The notes: a model not told the origin generated them from the sequence alone. Positions 44,052-54,814 are shown, numbered from the stretch's first letter. The stretch: 63,371 nucleotides of DNA from Lachnospiraceae bacterium (GCA_022791755.1 JAAVZR010000026.1:1-63371), one strand, 5' to 3'. Made by a program: numbers and translations.

Positions 44052-45158
44052 TTACACCCTGTTAAAGTTCACCGGCAGAATCAGATAGATATAATTCTCT
44101 TCCTCATCTCTTATGAAGCAGGGCGCCTTGGAATTCACCATATAGATATCCACGGTTTCGTCGTCGATCACCCGCAGAGCGTCGATGAGAAACTTCGGAT
44201 TAAAGCCGATCATAATATCCTTTCCCTGCTTGTTTACCAGAATCTCTTCTTTCATCGTACCCATCATGGAAGTCAGGCTCATCTCCAGCATCTGATCCTG
44301 CAGATTCAGGATGATAGGTTTTTTGTCATTCTCCCTGATCAGTAGCACAGACCGGTCGATGGAATCGAGAAAATCCTTTTTATTAATGGTCATCTTCGTC
44401 TCATAGTCGCCGGAGAGCATCTGCTGCACCCGGAAATATTCCCCTTCGATGAGACGGGACACCACCAGAGTCCGGTCAAACTCAAACAGGATATGATTAG
44501 GTCCGAAGAAGATCAGCACGTCCTTATCCGCTTCTCCGGAGAGGATCTTACTGATCTCAGTCAGAGTCTTACCCGGCACTACTACCTTCTGCGGGGCATA
44601 GGAGTCCCTGAGGCGTACCTTTCGTATGGAGATACGGTGCCCGTCCAGGGAAGTGATCTTTAACTCATTTTCATTTACCTCGAACAGCTCTCCGGTCATC
44701 AGCTTATTCACGTCGCCGGCCGCGATGGAAAAGATGGTCTGACGAATCATCTCCTTTAATGTAAACTGGGACACGCTGATATAATCGTCCTTCTCGATCA
44801 TGGGAAGGTAGGAAAACTCGTCGGCTTCCTTTCCTGTGATTTTGAAATCCGCTTTTTCGCAGGTGATGGATACGTTATATTTATCATCGCTCTCGATAAG
44901 GATTTCACTGTCGGGGAGCTTGCGGATGATTTCGGAGAAGAGCTTTGCCTCTATGGCGATCCGCCCCTTTTCCAGAATCTGCCCTTCCACCACGGTTTCG
45001 ATGCCCAGCTCCATATCGTTGGCTGTCAGCTTGATCTCTCCGGCTGAGGCATCGATCAGAATACATTCCAGTATCGTCATCGTCGTTTTGGCAGGAACAG
45101 CCTTGGATACGATGTTGATACCTGCCGCCAGACTGGCCTTGGTAAATGAAAGTTTCAT
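44052..45158 (-). CDS. dnaN: DNA polymerase III sliding clamp (beta subunit)
   Basis: A 368-residue processivity clamp. It starts at 45158 (MKLSFTKASLAAGINIVSKA) after GAAAGGAG; a longer frame upstream has no RBS. Landmarks are VPAKTTMTILECI, VVVPGKTLTEISKIL and the C-terminal YLILPVNFNRV. Transcribed in the same direction as dnaA, after a 280-bp gap that carries part of the origin. Confidence 0.97.
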   Translation of the reverse strand: MKLSFTKASLAAGINIVSKAVPAKTTMTILECILIDASAGEIKLTANDMELGIETVVEGQILEKGRIAIEAKLFSEIIRKLPDSEILIESDDKYNVSITCEKADFKITGKEADEFSYLPMIEKDDYISVSQFTLKEMIRQTIFSIAAGDVNKLMTGELFEVNENELKITSLDGHRISIRKVRLRDSYAPQKVVVPGKTLTEISKILSGEADKDVLIFFGPNHILFEFDRTLVVSRLIEGEYFRVQQMLSGDYETKMTINKKDFLDSIDRSVLLIRENDKKPIILNLQDQMLEMSLTSMMGTMKEEILVNKQGKDIMIGFNPKFLIDALRVIDDETVDIYMVNSKAPCFIRDEEENYIYLILPVNFNRV

Positions 45159-45439
45159 AAGATGGCTCCTTTCCGTCTCTCCCGCCGGGGGAGAGATATA
45201 GAATAGATTAAATTCAGCAGTAATCGTAATAAGGGGTGTTGATATGTGTAAAAGCCCGGATAACCATGACAAAATCAGGCTTTAGGGGCAGGGACAACCA
45301 TGTGAAAAGGGCAGGGACAACCTATGGATAACATGAAGCTTTTCCACATGAACATAAACCTGTTAAAAATGCCTTAAAGTAATACACCGCTTGTCCACAG
45401 CGAAATAACAGACTTTTTCACAATCCTTTGTGGATAACT
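45159..45439. other. oriC part between dnaA and dnaN, with 14-bp direct repeats
   Basis: A 281-bp non-coding region. A perfect DnaA box TGTGGATAA lies at 45429-45437 and a near match TTGTCCACA around 45393. GGGCAGGGACAACC occurs twice (45286-45299 and 45309-45322), 23 bp apart start to start, each followed by an AT-rich segment. The dnaN promoter should be here too; TTTACA and TTACGA 17 bp apart (~45230-45260, minus strand) is a weak candidate. Confidence 0.7.
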
Positions 45440-46786
45440 TTAAGTGGGGTTAATCTTTTTCTTTAAGATATCCACAGTGCTCTTTAAGGTGTCGTCGCTG
45501 TCCAGAGCATTTTCCACGTTATCGCTGCCGGATATAATGGTGGAGTGATCCCGCCCTCCCATATATTTACCGATGAGAGCCAGGGAGACATCTGTCATCT
45601 TCCGGCACAGATACATGGCGATGTGTCTGGCGTAGACCACATCCTTGGTCCGCCTCTTACCTGTAATATCTTCTTTCTTAAATCCAAAGTGTTCGGCTAC
45701 AATGGTGATGATCACATCGGGAGTGATCTCCCGGACACCGTCGGGCGATATCATATCCTTTAAGGCTTCCTCGGCCAGCGCTTCGTCGATGACGGAGGCG
45801 TTATTGAGCCTGGCGGAAGCCACCACCTTCGTGAGAGCTCCTTCCAGCTCCCGGATGTTGGACTTGATATTGGTGGCGATGTATTTGATCACTTCGTTAT
45901 CAATGTTATAGCCTTCCAGTTCTTCCTTCTTCCTTAATATAGCCATGCGCGTCTCATAGTCCGGAGCCTGGATATCCACGGTCAGGCCCCACTCGAAGCG
46001 GGAGACCAGGCGGTCCTCCAGATTGACCAGATCCTTGGGAGAGCGGTCGCTGGAGATAATGATCTGCTTCTTTGACTCGTGAAGCGTATTAAAGGTATGG
46101 AAGAATTCCTCGATGGTACTTTCCTTGCCCTGGATGAACTGGATATCGTCGATGAGCAGGATATCGTTGTTTCTGTATTTTTCCCGGAAGTCGGGAGTCG
46201 TCTTATTGCGGATGGAATCAATCAGTTCATTGGTGAATTTCTCGCTGGTCACGTACATGACGCGGCTGGAGGGATCGTTTTTCAGGATAAAATTGGCGAT
46301 GGAATGCATCAGGTGCGTTTTGCCAAGTCCCACGCCCCCATAGATAAACAGGGGGTTATAGACCTCTGCCGGCGATTCGGCCACAGCCAGACAGGCGGCG
46401 TGGGCCATCCTGTTGTTGGAACCTACCACGAAGGTGTTAAAGGTATACTTCGGGTTCAGGTTTACATTCTGGGTGGAGGCGTAGGGAGAGGAGTCTTTTT
46501 TCGCGGCAGAGGAAGGCATGGCGGCCTTATCGTCGGGAGAGACGAACTGCACCGTACACTTGAACCCGGTCACGACCTCGATGCTGACCTGAAGCTTTAC
46601 GGTGAACCTCTTATGGAGATAGCTGATGAAATAGGTCTCCGGAACCATGACGAATACGACGGTATCCCTGACATCCACCACCTCCAGAGGGAGGAGCCAT
46701 GTTTCAAAAACCACATCGATGATATCGTATTCTTCTTTCATTACTTGTAAAACGGTATCCCACTTACTCCGGATTTTCTCTAACAT
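45440..46786 (-). CDS. dnaA: Chromosomal replication initiator DnaA
   Basis: A 448-residue AAA+ initiator. The start at 46786 (MLEKIRSKWDTVLQ) follows GGGGAG at the right distance; two upstream in-frame starts do not. Domain I ~1-85, a linker with SSAAKKDSSPY, Walker A YGGVGLGKTHL (~150), Walker B ILLIDDIQF (~215), and the domain IV DNA-binding signature YMGGRDHSTIISG near the end. It lies between the two halves of the origin. Confidence 0.98.
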   Translation of the reverse strand: MLEKIRSKWDTVLQVMKEEYDIIDVVFETWLLPLEVVDVRDTVVFVMVPETYFISYLHKRFTVKLQVSIEVVTGFKCTVQFVSPDDKAAMPSSAAKKDSSPYASTQNVNLNPKYTFNTFVVGSNNRMAHAACLAVAESPAEVYNPLFIYGGVGLGKTHLMHSIANFILKNDPSSRVMYVTSEKFTNELIDSIRNKTTPDFREKYRNNDILLIDDIQFIQGKESTIEEFFHTFNTLHESKKQIIISSDRSPKDLVNLEDRLVSRFEWGLTVDIQAPDYETRMAILRKKEELEGYNIDNEVIKYIATNIKSNIRELEGALTKVVASARLNNASVIDEALAEEALKDMISPDGVREITPDVIITIVAEHFGFKKEDITGKRRTKDVVYARHIAMYLCRKMTDVSLALIGKYMGGRDHSTIISGSDNVENALDSDDTLKSTVDILKKKINPT

Positions 46787-47177
46787 CGGTTTTCTCCCCA
46801 TGAATTCGTAAAAAAATACAAGCCGCCGCTTAAGCAAAGAGCCGACAGCCTACAGGTCACACTTATCAATACTATAACAAAAAAGGAACGATTTTTCAAT
46901 GAAAAAATTTAAGATTGTGGATAAATGGAAAAAAGAAGGGGGAAAACAGGCTTGTACACCGGGTGTGCAGAAGTTTTCCCCAGCCAAAAACCCTTGAAAA
47001 CAGAGGAAATCCGGAAATAAAGGGATTGTTTTCCACAAGTTATCCACAAAATGTGCATAACTTGTGGAAAACCTGTTGAAAGTTGTGGAATAAAAAGTGG
47101 AAAATGTAAAAAAAGCTTTATTTTATGCGGATTTGGGGGCTGTGGAAAACCGAAGGAAGATTTTATGACGAAAAAGC
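46787..47177. other. oriC part upstream of dnaA (DnaA boxes and AT-rich tract)
   Basis: Perfect DnaA boxes lie at 46916-46924 (TGTGGATAA, minus) and 47040-47048 (TTATCCACA, plus). One-mismatch boxes of the TTTTCCACA type lie at 47029-47037, 47063-47071 and 47141-47149. An AT-rich stretch at about 47091-47126 could be the unwinding element. Together with the dnaA-dnaN gap this is the usual bipartite Firmicutes origin. Confidence 0.87.
46871..46899 (-). promoter_or_regulatory. dnaA promoter
   Basis: On the minus strand TTGAAA (46894-46899), a 17-bp spacer and TATAGT (46871-46876), about 85 bp upstream of the dnaA start. A DnaA box (46916-46924) lies just upstream of the -35, where it could mediate autoregulation. 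Confidence 0.77.
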
Positions 47178-47206
47178 TTGACGAACGGGGGGTTTTTCTC
47201 TATAAT
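47178..47206 (+). promoter_or_regulatory. rpmH-rnpA operon promoter
   Basis: TTGACG (47178-47183), a 17-bp spacer with a G-run, and a perfect TATAAT (47201-47206), about 80 bp upstream of rpmH. Confidence 0.85.
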
Positions 47207-47287
47207 TGATTCGATTATAAAAATCAGGGAGCGCTTTGACGCCTTCCATTATGCCCTGACCGGGAAGAGGAAAGGAGGGATATCACA

Positions 47288-47422
47288 ATGAAGATGACAT
47301 TTCAGCCGAAGACCAGACAGAGAGCCAAGGTACACGGCTTCCGCAAGAGAATGAGCACTGCCAATGGCAGAAAGGTTCTGTCCGCCAGAAGAGCGAAGGG
47401 AAGAAAGCAGTTATCCGCATAA
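47288..47422 (+). CDS. rpmH: Ribosomal protein L34
   Basis: A 44-residue basic protein starting [18 protein letters not shown] and ending [12 protein letters not shown], the complete L34 of the large ribosomal subunit. GAAAGGAGG lies upstream of the ATG. First gene of the rpmH-rnpA-yidD-yidC-jag group. Confidence 0.97.
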   Translation: MKMTFQPKTRQRAKVHGFRKRMSTANGRKVLSARRAKGRKQLSA

Positions 47423-47501
47423 GGCCGCAGCAACTGTGGCCTTTTGTTTTCTTCACCGCCGGACGGGCAGCGGAAATTTGCCCGGATGATCAGGAGGCGG
47501 T

Positions 47502-47852
47502 ATGAAACAGGAGATGTATCTGAAAAAAAACAGTGACTTTCAGGAGGTATATCACGGAGGAAGGTCTTTGGCCAATAAGTCCCTGGTGATGTATGTGCTG
47601 GCGAGAGGGAAGGAACGGCCTTCCCGTATTGGTATGTCCGTAAGCCGTAAGGTGGGAAACAGCGTTGTGCGCCACCGTGTCAAGCGCCTGATCAGGGAAA
47701 GTCACAGAAGGAACCGTCATCGTATTGCAGACGGTCTGGACATCGTAGTAATTGCCAGAAACGAGGCAAAGAACAGGAATTACTGGGATATTGAGAGAGA
47801 TTTTCTGCATCTGGCAGCCATGCATCATATCCTTGAGAGAGAGTCGGTATGA
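47502..47852 (+). CDS. rnpA: Ribonuclease P protein component
   Basis: A 116-residue basic protein that assists the RNase P RNA in trimming tRNA 5' ends. The RNR signature is seen as [16 protein letters not shown] (~54-69), with [13 protein letters not shown] before it. It overlaps yidD by 4 bp, so the two are translationally coupled. Confidence 0.96.
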   Translation: MKQEMYLKKNSDFQEVYHGGRSLANKSLVMYVLARGKERPSRIGMSVSRKVGNSVVRHRVKRLIRESHRRNRHRIADGLDIVVIARNEAKNRNYWDIERDFLHLAAMHHILERESV

Positions 47853-48061
47853 AAAAGATATTAATTTTTATGGTTCGCTTTTACCGCAGGCATCTGTCGG
47901 GTATGAAGAGATATACCCACTGTATTTATACGCCTACCTGTTCCCAGTATGCCATAGAGGCGCTGGAAAAATACGGAGCCCTGAAGGGCTCATGGCTGAC
48001 ATGTAAAAGAATTCTGAGATGCAACCCTTTTTGCAAGGGCGGCTACGATCCTGTTCCGTAG
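47849..48061 (+). CDS. yidD: Membrane protein insertion efficiency factor YidD
   Basis: A 70-residue protein with the YidD signature [19 protein letters not shown] and [17 protein letters not shown] at the C-terminus. It helps the membrane insertase YidC, whose gene follows 16 bp later. Confidence 0.96.
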   Translation: MKKILIFMVRFYRRHLSGMKRYTHCIYTPTCSQYAIEALEKYGALKGSWLTCKRILRCNPFCKGGYDPVP

Positions 48062-48077
48062 GAAGAGAGGTACTTGA

Positions 48078-49346
48078 TTGAAACTGATTTTATTGACGAA
48101 GAGCAATACATTTCTGATCGGATGGATTGCTTCCCTGTTCGGTTATATTATGGAGTTTATCTATAATATGACGAATTCTGTTTTCGGGATTGAAAGCATT
48201 GGCCTGTCTATTATCGTGTTTACCATATTGGTAAATGTAGCCATGATTCCTCTGATGTTAAAACAGCAGAAGAGCATGAAGATCAACAGCATCATCCAGC
48301 CCGAGATTCAGGCCATCCAGAAGAAATATAAGGGCAAGGATGATCAGAAGTCTCAGATTCGTATGCAGGCGGAGACGCAGTCTGTCTATGACAAATACGG
48401 CGCATCCATGACGGGAGGCTGTCTGACCAGCTTTATCAGTCTGCCTATTATGCTGGGGCTGTACCGAATTATTTTGAATATGCCGGCATACATTGAGTCC
48501 TTTAAGGTATATTTTACCAATGTGGCCGTACAGATCCAGCAGCAGAGCGGTTTCGCAGGGCTTCTGGAAGAAATCGCGAAGACAAAGGGAATCAAGGGAG
48601 ATCTGAGCGAAACCAATATTTTGATTGATCTGATGTATAAGTTTTCCGGTGAGGACTGGACAAACCTTCAGACCATGTTTCCCAATATCAGCGAGGTGAT
48701 CTCTGAAAATGCGCAGAAGATCACACAGGTACTGAATTTTGGTCCGATTAATCTGATGGAGGCTCCCGGTTTAAACCTGTCGTGGGCTATCCTGATTCCG
48801 ATTCTGGCAGGTCTGACCCAGTGGATCTGTACGAAGATGATGACGCCTCCCAGCCAGAGCAGTCAGAACAAGGGGGACGATCCCATGGGAGCGTCCATGA
48901 AGATGATGAATTCCATATTCCCTCTGATGAGCGTGGTATTCTGCTTTACCTTCCCCTGCTATATCGGTATCTACTGGGTGGCTAACAGCGCGTCCCGTAT
49001 TCCGATACAGTTCATTGTCAATAAGATGGTGGCAAAGGAAGACGTCAATGACATTATCCTCCAGAATATCGAGAAAAAGAATAAGAAGAGAGCTAAAAAG
49101 GGTCTCCCTCCTCTCAGTGAGAAGACAGTGGAGAAGAATATAGAAGATCTGGAGAGAAAATATCAGATGGCGGGGAGCCAGGCATCCACAGGAGGCCGTC
49201 ACGGCGCTTCTTCCATGCGTGCCAGGGCTGACGCGGGTAAGCAGGTCAATAATACGGAATATTATAACAGCCGGGCAGCCAAACCGGGCAGTATGGCAGC
49301 CAAGGCTAATATGGTGAAGGAATATAATGAAAAGAACAAGAAATAA
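48078..49346 (+). CDS. yidC: Membrane protein insertase YidC/OxaA
   Basis: A 422-residue insertase of the Gram-positive type, with no large extracytoplasmic domain. The start is a TTG at 48078 (MKLILLTKSNT) with GGAAGAGAGG upstream. The conserved membrane core is visible at IMEFIYNMTNSVFG, VNVAMIPLMLKQQKSM and FTFPCYIGIYWVANS. A positively charged ~100-residue tail, useful for ribosome contact, ends the protein. Confidence 0.94.
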   Translation: MKLILLTKSNTFLIGWIASLFGYIMEFIYNMTNSVFGIESIGLSIIVFTILVNVAMIPLMLKQQKSMKINSIIQPEIQAIQKKYKGKDDQKSQIRMQAETQSVYDKYGASMTGGCLTSFISLPIMLGLYRIILNMPAYIESFKVYFTNVAVQIQQQSGFAGLLEEIAKTKGIKGDLSETNILIDLMYKFSGEDWTNLQTMFPNISEVISENAQKITQVLNFGPINLMEAPGLNLSWAILIPILAGLTQWICTKMMTPPSQSSQNKGDDPMGASMKMMNSIFPLMSVVFCFTFPCYIGIYWVANSASRIPIQFIVNKMVAKEDVNDIILQNIEKKNKKRAKKGLPPLSEKTVEKNIEDLERKYQMAGSQASTGGRHGASSMRARADAGKQVNNTEYYNSRAAKPGSMAAKANMVKEYNEKNKK

Positions 49347-49361
49347 GCAGGGGGAATCGAT

Positions 49362-50396
49362 ATGAAGGAATATATGGAATTTTCCGCTAAGACCGTAGAT
49401 GAAGCCATTACAAAAGCTCTGCTTGAATTAGAAATATCCAGTGACCGGCTGAAATATGAAGTGATCGAGAAGGGCAGCTCAGGTATTCTGGGAATGTTTA
49501 CCCGCCCTGCGGTGATCCGTGTGGTGAAGCCTTCGCAGAATGAAGACGAATATCTGTTAGAGGAGCCGGAAGATAGCACGGAAGCAGTGTCCGCGGCTTT
49601 GGAGAAGGAGTCCCTGTCTTCTGAAAAAGAAAAGTCTGTAAAAGAATCTCTTGCGAAGGAAAAACCTGTAAAAGAAAACTTTACAAAGGAAAAGCCTGCA
49701 AAAGAATCTTCCATAACTGAAAATATCTCTGCCATGGATCGGGAGAGATCCAGGGAAACGGCGAAAGCTCCGGCCAGAGAAGGAAACAGAGAGCATAAAA
49801 AGCCGGCCAGAGAATACAATAGGAATTCCTCCGGAAGTACCAAGCCCGCAAAGGAAAAAGAGGGAAAGCCTGCGGTATCCAAACCGATGATCCTGGTAAA
49901 GCCGGATGACGAGGAGACGTTACAGCTTTTAAATAAAGTGGAAAAATTCCTGAAGGATATGTTTGCCGCCATGTCTATGGAGGTGAATATAGAGACAGGC
50001 TATGATCCGGAAGAGAAGACGATACTGGTCAATCTGAGCGGTGAGGATATGGGCGTCCTGATCGGTAAGAGAGGGCAGACGCTGGATTCCATTCAGTACC
50101 TGTCCAGTCTTGTGGTAAATAAAGGCGAGGAGGAATATGTCCGCGTCAAGGTAGATACCGAGAATTACCGCGAGAGAAGAAAAGAAACTCTGGAGACCCT
50201 GGCCAGAAATATTTCCTTCAAGGTAAAGAGAAGCAAGAGACCGGTATCACTGGAACCCATGAACCCCTATGAGAGAAGAGTGATCCATGCGGCCTTGCAG
50301 AACGATAAGTATGTGGTGACGAGAAGCGAGGGCGTGGAGCCTTACCGTCATATTGTTATTTCCCCGAAAAATACCAGATACGGAGCGAGAAAATAA
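49362..50396 (+). CDS. jag: RNA-binding protein KhpB (Jag)
   Basis: A 344-residue protein. Jag-N domain ~1-52 (MEFSAKTVDEAITKAL), a long Lys/Glu-rich linker (~60-180) with repeats of KEKPxKEx, a KH domain around ILVNLSGEDMGVLIGKRGQT (~225-245), and an R3H domain near the end (EPMNPYERRVIHAALQ). It binds RNA and with KhpA influences cell elongation in other Firmicutes. The linker is longer than in many homologues. Confidence 0.93.
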   Translation: MKEYMEFSAKTVDEAITKALLELEISSDRLKYEVIEKGSSGILGMFTRPAVIRVVKPSQNEDEYLLEEPEDSTEAVSAALEKESLSSEKEKSVKESLAKEKPVKENFTKEKPAKESSITENISAMDRERSRETAKAPAREGNREHKKPAREYNRNSSGSTKPAKEKEGKPAVSKPMILVKPDDEETLQLLNKVEKFLKDMFAAMSMEVNIETGYDPEEKTILVNLSGEDMGVLIGKRGQTLDSIQYLSSLVVNKGEEEYVRVKVDTENYRERRKETLETLARNISFKVKRSKRPVSLEPMNPYERRVIHAALQNDKYVVTRSEGVEPYRHIVISPKNTRYGARK

Positions 50397-50746
50397 GATT
50401 TAAACAGGGGGATTTTTGGAATGATAAAAAGAAGGTATTCTCCAAAGCAAACAGGAGGATACCTTTTTGATTTTTCGCGAAAGCAATGAGCAGTGCGCCG
50501 GAGCGGAGGAGAATTCGCGGTCATGCAAAATGGAAAAAAGAGGGAACAGAATTAGATCAAGCATGACCGTGAATTCGGAGGCGCTGCGGCATAGGGCGAA
50601 GCCCGCGACCGAGAGGAAGCGAAGCGGAGTCGAGGAGCGCTGCGTGCCCATGTGCAAGTCGGTGAAAGCAATGAGCAGTGCGCCGGAGCGGAGGAGAATT
50701 CGCGGTCATGAAAAATGGAAATAAATGGAAGGAATGAGCGCAGTCT
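50397..50746. repeat. Intergenic repeat region with a 47-bp direct repeat
   Basis: A 47-bp sequence starting GAAAGCAATGAGCAGTGCGC occurs exactly at 50479-50525 and 50664-50710. Between them, GCATGACCGTGAATTC (50560-50575) is an inverted near-copy (15 of 16) of the repeat end GAATTCGCGGTCATGC, and GC-rich hairpin material such as GGCGAAGCCC is present. I see no supported gene here. It separates jag from mnmE. Confidence 0.8.
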
Positions 50747-52141
50747 ATGAGATCGGAGACAATCGCAGCGATATCAACGGCTCTGGCTGATTCCGGGATC
50801 GGTATCGTCCGGATCAGCGGCGAGGAGGCCATAGAAGTGGCGGACCGTATCTTTCATATGCCATCAGGGATATCTCTGAGGGAGTGCAGGAGTCATACGA
50901 TTCATTACGGTCATATATATGAAGAAAACCGTATCGTAGATGAAGTCCTTGTTATGTTAATGCGCGCTCCTCACAGTTTCACCACAGAGGATACGGTGGA
51001 GATAAACTGCCATGGAGGTCTCTATGTGGTAAAGAAAGTGCTGGAGTCAGCGCTGAAAAATGGAGCCAGGCTGGCAGAGCCGGGAGAATTTACAAAGAGG
51101 GCTTTTCTGGGAGGCCGTATGGATTTGTCACAGGCAGAGGCTGTGATGGAGCTGATTCGCTCCCAGAACGACTATGCCCTGGAGGCTTCTGTGAGGCAGT
51201 TAAAGGGAGATGTGTCGGAAGCTGTCCGTGACATGCGGGAACAGATCCTTTATCAGATTGCCTATATTGAATCTGCTCTGGATGACCCGGAGCATATATC
51301 CCTGGACGGATATCCAAAAGAGCTCTATGAGAGACTGGATGAATTGACGAACAAAATGGAAAGTCTGATTGCTTCCTTTGAAGACGGCAGACAGATGACA
51401 GAAGGAATCAAGACAGTCATTCTGGGTAAACCCAATGCGGGCAAATCGTCCCTCTTAAATCTTCTGACAGGAGAGGAGAGAGCGATAGTGACAGATGTGG
51501 CCGGTACTACCAGGGATGTGCTGGAGGAGAGGATACTGTTAAACGGAATCAGTCTGCGTCTTCTGGATACGGCAGGAATTCACAGTACAAAAGACAGGGT
51601 AGAACAGATAGGGATCCGTAAAGCCTATGAGCAGGCAGAAGATGCAGATCTCATACTGTATGTGGCGGACAGTCTTTCCGGCATCGACGGAGACGACAGA
51701 ACTATCTGGAAAGAAATAAAAGGAAAAAATGTAATTCTGCTCATAAATAAGACAGATCTGAAGCAGGTGGGGGAGCAGAAAATCCAGGAAGTCAGAGAGG
51801 CGGCAAAAAAAGAGCTGTGTTCAGCAGAAACGATAGAGTTCTCAGCTCTGACAAAAAAGGGATTGAGGGAGCTCACAGATACGATCTATGACCTGTTCTT
51901 TGCGGGAAAGATATCGTTTAACGATCAGATTTATATTACAAATATCCGGCACAGAGATCTGCTCATGGAAGCCAGGAAGAGTCTGAGGTTAGTAGGAGAA
52001 AGTATCTGTCAGGGAATGCCAGAAGATTTCTATTCGATAGATTTGATGGACGCCTATGAAAAGCTGGGGCAGATCATAGGCGAGGAGACAGGAGAGGATC
52101 TGGTCAATGAGATATTTTCCAGATTCTGCATGGGAAAGTAG
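50747..52141 (+). CDS. mnmE: tRNA modification GTPase MnmE
   Basis: A 464-residue GTPase which with MnmG makes the 5-carboxymethylaminomethyl group on wobble U34 of several tRNAs. N-terminal folate-binding domain ~1-120, G1 motif [12 protein letters not shown] (~225), DTAG in [13 protein letters not shown], and the C-terminal FCMGK with the key Cys. The start site has only a distant GGAAGG site (14 nt), so the exact start is slightly uncertain. Confidence 0.96.
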   Translation: MRSETIAAISTALADSGIGIVRISGEEAIEVADRIFHMPSGISLRECRSHTIHYGHIYEENRIVDEVLVMLMRAPHSFTTEDTVEINCHGGLYVVKKVLESALKNGARLAEPGEFTKRAFLGGRMDLSQAEAVMELIRSQNDYALEASVRQLKGDVSEAVRDMREQILYQIAYIESALDDPEHISLDGYPKELYERLDELTNKMESLIASFEDGRQMTEGIKTVILGKPNAGKSSLLNLLTGEERAIVTDVAGTTRDVLEERILLNGISLRLLDTAGIHSTKDRVEQIGIRKAYEQAEDADLILYVADSLSGIDGDDRTIWKEIKGKNVILLINKTDLKQVGEQKIQEVREAAKKELCSAETIEFSALTKKGLRELTDTIYDLFFAGKISFNDQIYITNIRHRDLLMEARKSLRLVGESICQGMPEDFYSIDLMDAYEKLGQIIGEETGEDLVNEIFSRFCMGK

Positions 52142-52149
52142 GAGGAGAT

Positions 52150-54102
52150 ATGGCTCAGTTGACAGAAAAATACGATGTGATCGTAGTGGGTGCGGGACAT
52201 GCCGGCTGTGAAGCGGCACTGGCGTCTGCCAGGCTGGGTCTTGAGACCATTGTCTTTACGGTCAGCGTAGACAGTATCGCGCTGATGCCCTGTAATCCGA
52301 ATATAGGAGGCAGTTCCAAAGGGCATCTGGTCAGGGAGTTGGATGCTCTGGGTGGAGAGATGGGAAAGAATATTGATAAGACCTTCATTCAGTCTAAGAT
52401 GTTAAATGCATCCAAGGGTCCGGCTGTCCACTCACTGCGCGCTCAGGCCGATAAGCAGGACTATACCAGACAGATGCGTATTACATTGGAAAATACGGAA
52501 CACCTCACCATCCGCCAGGCGGAAGTAGTGGAAATCCTCACAGAAGAGAAAGAAGGAAAAAAGCATATCCGGGGAGTCATGACCTCCTCGAAAGCTGTCT
52601 ATCTGGCCGGTGCTGTGGTGCTGGCCACAGGAGTCTATCTGAAGGCAAGATGCATCTATGGAGATGTAACGAATGCTACCGGTCCAAATGGATTGCAGGC
52701 GGCCAATGGTCTGACAGATTCTCTCATAAAGCATGGCATACGGATTCGCCGCTTTAAGACAGGTACTCCGGCCAGGGTGGATAAAAGATCCATAGATTTC
52801 AGTAAGATGGAAGAGCAGTTCGGCGATGAGAGAGTCATTCCCTTTTCTTTTACCACTGATCCGGAGAGTGTACAGATTCCTCAGGTATCCTGTTGGCTGA
52901 CTTATACGAATGAAAAGACCCATGAGATAATACGGGCAAATCTGGACCGCTCCCCTCTGTTTTCCGGAGCCATAGAAGGAACAGGGCCGAGATACTGCCC
53001 TTCCATCGAAGATAAGGTGGTGAAATTTCCGGATAAGGAGCGCCATCAGGTCTTTGTGGAACCGGAGGGGAACTACACGAATGAAATGTATCTGGGAGGT
53101 ATGTCCAGCTCCCTGCCAGAGGATGTGCAGGAAGCTATGTACCGAACGGTGGCCGGGCTGGAGCATGTGAAGATCGTCCGTCATGCTTATGCCATTGAGT
53201 ATGATTCCATTGATCCGAATCAGTTATATGCCACTCTGGAATGTAAAGAGATAGAGGGATTATTTGGGGCCGGGCAGATAAACGGAAGTTCCGGTTATGA
53301 GGAGGCAGCGGTACAGGGCTTTATGGCGGGAGTCAATGCAGTCCGCAGAGTAAGAGATCAGGAGATGATTGTACTGGATCGCTCTCAGGCTTACATAGGA
53401 GTCCTGATCGACGACCTGGTGACCAAGGAAAATACGGAGCCCTATCGTATGATGACATCCCGTGCCGAATACCGCCTTCTGCTACGTCAGGATAATGCAG
53501 ATCAGAGATTGACACCGCTGGGATATGAGATCGGCCTCATTCATGAAGACCGCTATCAGGCTCTTTTGGAAAAGCAGGAAAAAATACGTCAGGAGATAAA
53601 AAGGCTGGAGAATACCACGCTGGGATCTGGTGAGAAAGTACAAAAGCTTCTGAGAGAGTATAACAGCACGGAATTACGGAGCGGTACGACTCTGGCAGAA
53701 CTGGTAAAACGACCTGAACTCTCCTATGAGATATTGGAGCCTTTGGATAAAGATCGTCCTCAACTTCCTATGGACGTGATCGAACAGGTCAATATAGAGA
53801 TCAAATATGAAGGATATATAAAGCGGCAGTTACAGCAGGTAAAGCAATTCAGAAAACTGGAGAAGAGAAAACTGGATGGTGATTTTGATTACGGAGAAAT
53901 AAAGGGACTGCGAAGAGAGGCAGTTCAGAAGCTTAATCTCTATCACCCGGTATCCATAGGTCAGGCGTCAAGGATAGCGGGAGTCTCTCCGGCAGATATA
54001 TCTGTTTTGCTGGTTTATATGGAACAGAAAAACAGAAGCAATGTTTCACGTGAAACAATTAAGGACAAGGAGAAAAATCCGGAGGAAGATCCACGTGTAT
54101 AG
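52150..54102 (+). CDS. mnmG: tRNA uridine-5-carboxymethylaminomethyl modification enzyme MnmG
   Basis: A 650-residue FAD protein, partner of MnmE. The FAD motif is [13 protein letters not shown] at ~14, and [17 protein letters not shown] follows. The gene starts 8 bp after mnmE with GGAGGAGAT. The last codons overlap rsmG, and a perfect parS site lies inside the 3' coding end. Confidence 0.97.
   Translation: MAQLTEKYDVIVVGAGHAGCEAALASARLGLETIVFTVSVDSIALMPCNPNIGGSSKGHLVRELDALGGEMGKNIDKTFIQSKMLNASKGPAVHSLRAQADKQDYTRQMRITLENTEHLTIRQAEVVEILTEEKEGKKHIRGVMTSSKAVYLAGAVVLATGVYLKARCIYGDVTNATGPNGLQAANGLTDSLIKHGIRIRRFKTGTPARVDKRSIDFSKMEEQFGDERVIPFSFTTDPESVQIPQVSCWLTYTNEKTHEIIRANLDRSPLFSGAIEGTGPRYCPSIEDKVVKFPDKERHQVFVEPEGNYTNEMYLGGMSSSLPEDVQEAMYRTVAGLEHVKIVRHAYAIEYDSIDPNQLYATLECKEIEGLFGAGQINGSSGYEEAAVQGFMAGVNAVRRVRDQEMIVLDRSQAYIGVLIDDLVTKENTEPYRMMTSRAEYRLLLRQDNADQRLTPLGYEIGLIHEDRYQALLEKQEKIRQEIKRLENTTLGSGEKVQKLLREYNSTELRSGTTLAELVKRPELSYEILEPLDKDRPQLPMDVIEQVNIEIKYEGYIKRQLQQVKQFRKLEKRKLDGDFDYGEIKGLRREAVQKLNLYHPVSIGQASRIAGVSPADISVLLVYMEQKNRSNVSRETIKDKEKNPEEDPRV
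54042..54057. promoter_or_regulatory. parS site 1 (inside the mnmG 3' end)
   Basis: TGTTTCACGTGAAACA, a perfect 16-bp match to the ParB/Spo0J binding palindrome known from Bacillus. It lies in coding sequence, about 7 kb from oriC and 2 kb before parA. Confidence 0.96.
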
Positions 54103-54808
54103 CGAGAAAATAAAGAGTGCGTTCCATACCATGAATATCCATCTGTCGGATCGCCAGGCGGAAGCATTTCAAATTTATTATGAGATGCTGATCCAATGGA
54201 ATGAAAACATAAATCTTACGGCCATTACGGAATTCGAGCAGGTATTAATGAAACATTTTATTGACAGTGTGGCCGTAGATATGGTAACAGATATGAGTAA
54301 GATACACAAAATAATAGATGTAGGTACAGGCGCCGGTTTTCCCGGTATACCACTGAAAATCCTGTATCCGGATATGGAACTGACTTTATTGGATTCTCTG
54401 AATAAGAGAGTGAAATATCTGCAAGCAGTGACAAAACGCCTGGAACTGTCAAAAGTAACCCTAATACATGGCCGGGCAGAAGAGATCGGAAGGATGGAAG
54501 AGTACAGAGAACAATATGACCTTTGTGTTTCCCGGGCCGTGGCCAATCTCTCCGTACTGTCAGAATACTGTGTCCCCTTTATAAAGACAGGAGGATACTT
54601 CATATCCTATAAGGCAGAAGAAGTAGAAGAAGAGGCGGAAACAGCACAGAAGGCAATACGCTGCCTCCATTGCGAGAAACCAGTCATAGAGAAAGTCCGG
54701 ATTCCTGGCAGCGATATCGTACGTTCCTTTGTCATCATAAGAAAGAAAGGAAGGACAGATATGAGATATCCCAGAAAGCCAGGAGTGCCAGCGAAAAATC
54801 CGCTTTAA
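54095..54808 (+). CDS. rsmG: 16S rRNA (guanine-N7) methyltransferase RsmG
   Basis: About 237 residues from the GTG at 54095, which has GGAGGAAG at 6-7 nt; an earlier ATG inside parS site 1 has no such site. SAM-binding motif [15 protein letters not shown] (~72) and the [11 protein letters not shown] helix are typical. It methylates G527 of 16S rRNA. The start overlaps mnmG by 8 bp. Confidence 0.93.
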   Translation: MYSEKIKSAFHTMNIHLSDRQAEAFQIYYEMLIQWNENINLTAITEFEQVLMKHFIDSVAVDMVTDMSKIHKIIDVGTGAGFPGIPLKILYPDMELTLLDSLNKRVKYLQAVTKRLELSKVTLIHGRAEEIGRMEEYREQYDLCVSRAVANLSVLSEYCVPFIKTGGYFISYKAEEVEEEAETAQKAIRCLHCEKPVIEKVRIPGSDIVRSFVIIRKKGRTDMRYPRKPGVPAKNPL

Positions 54809-54814
54809 TTATCC

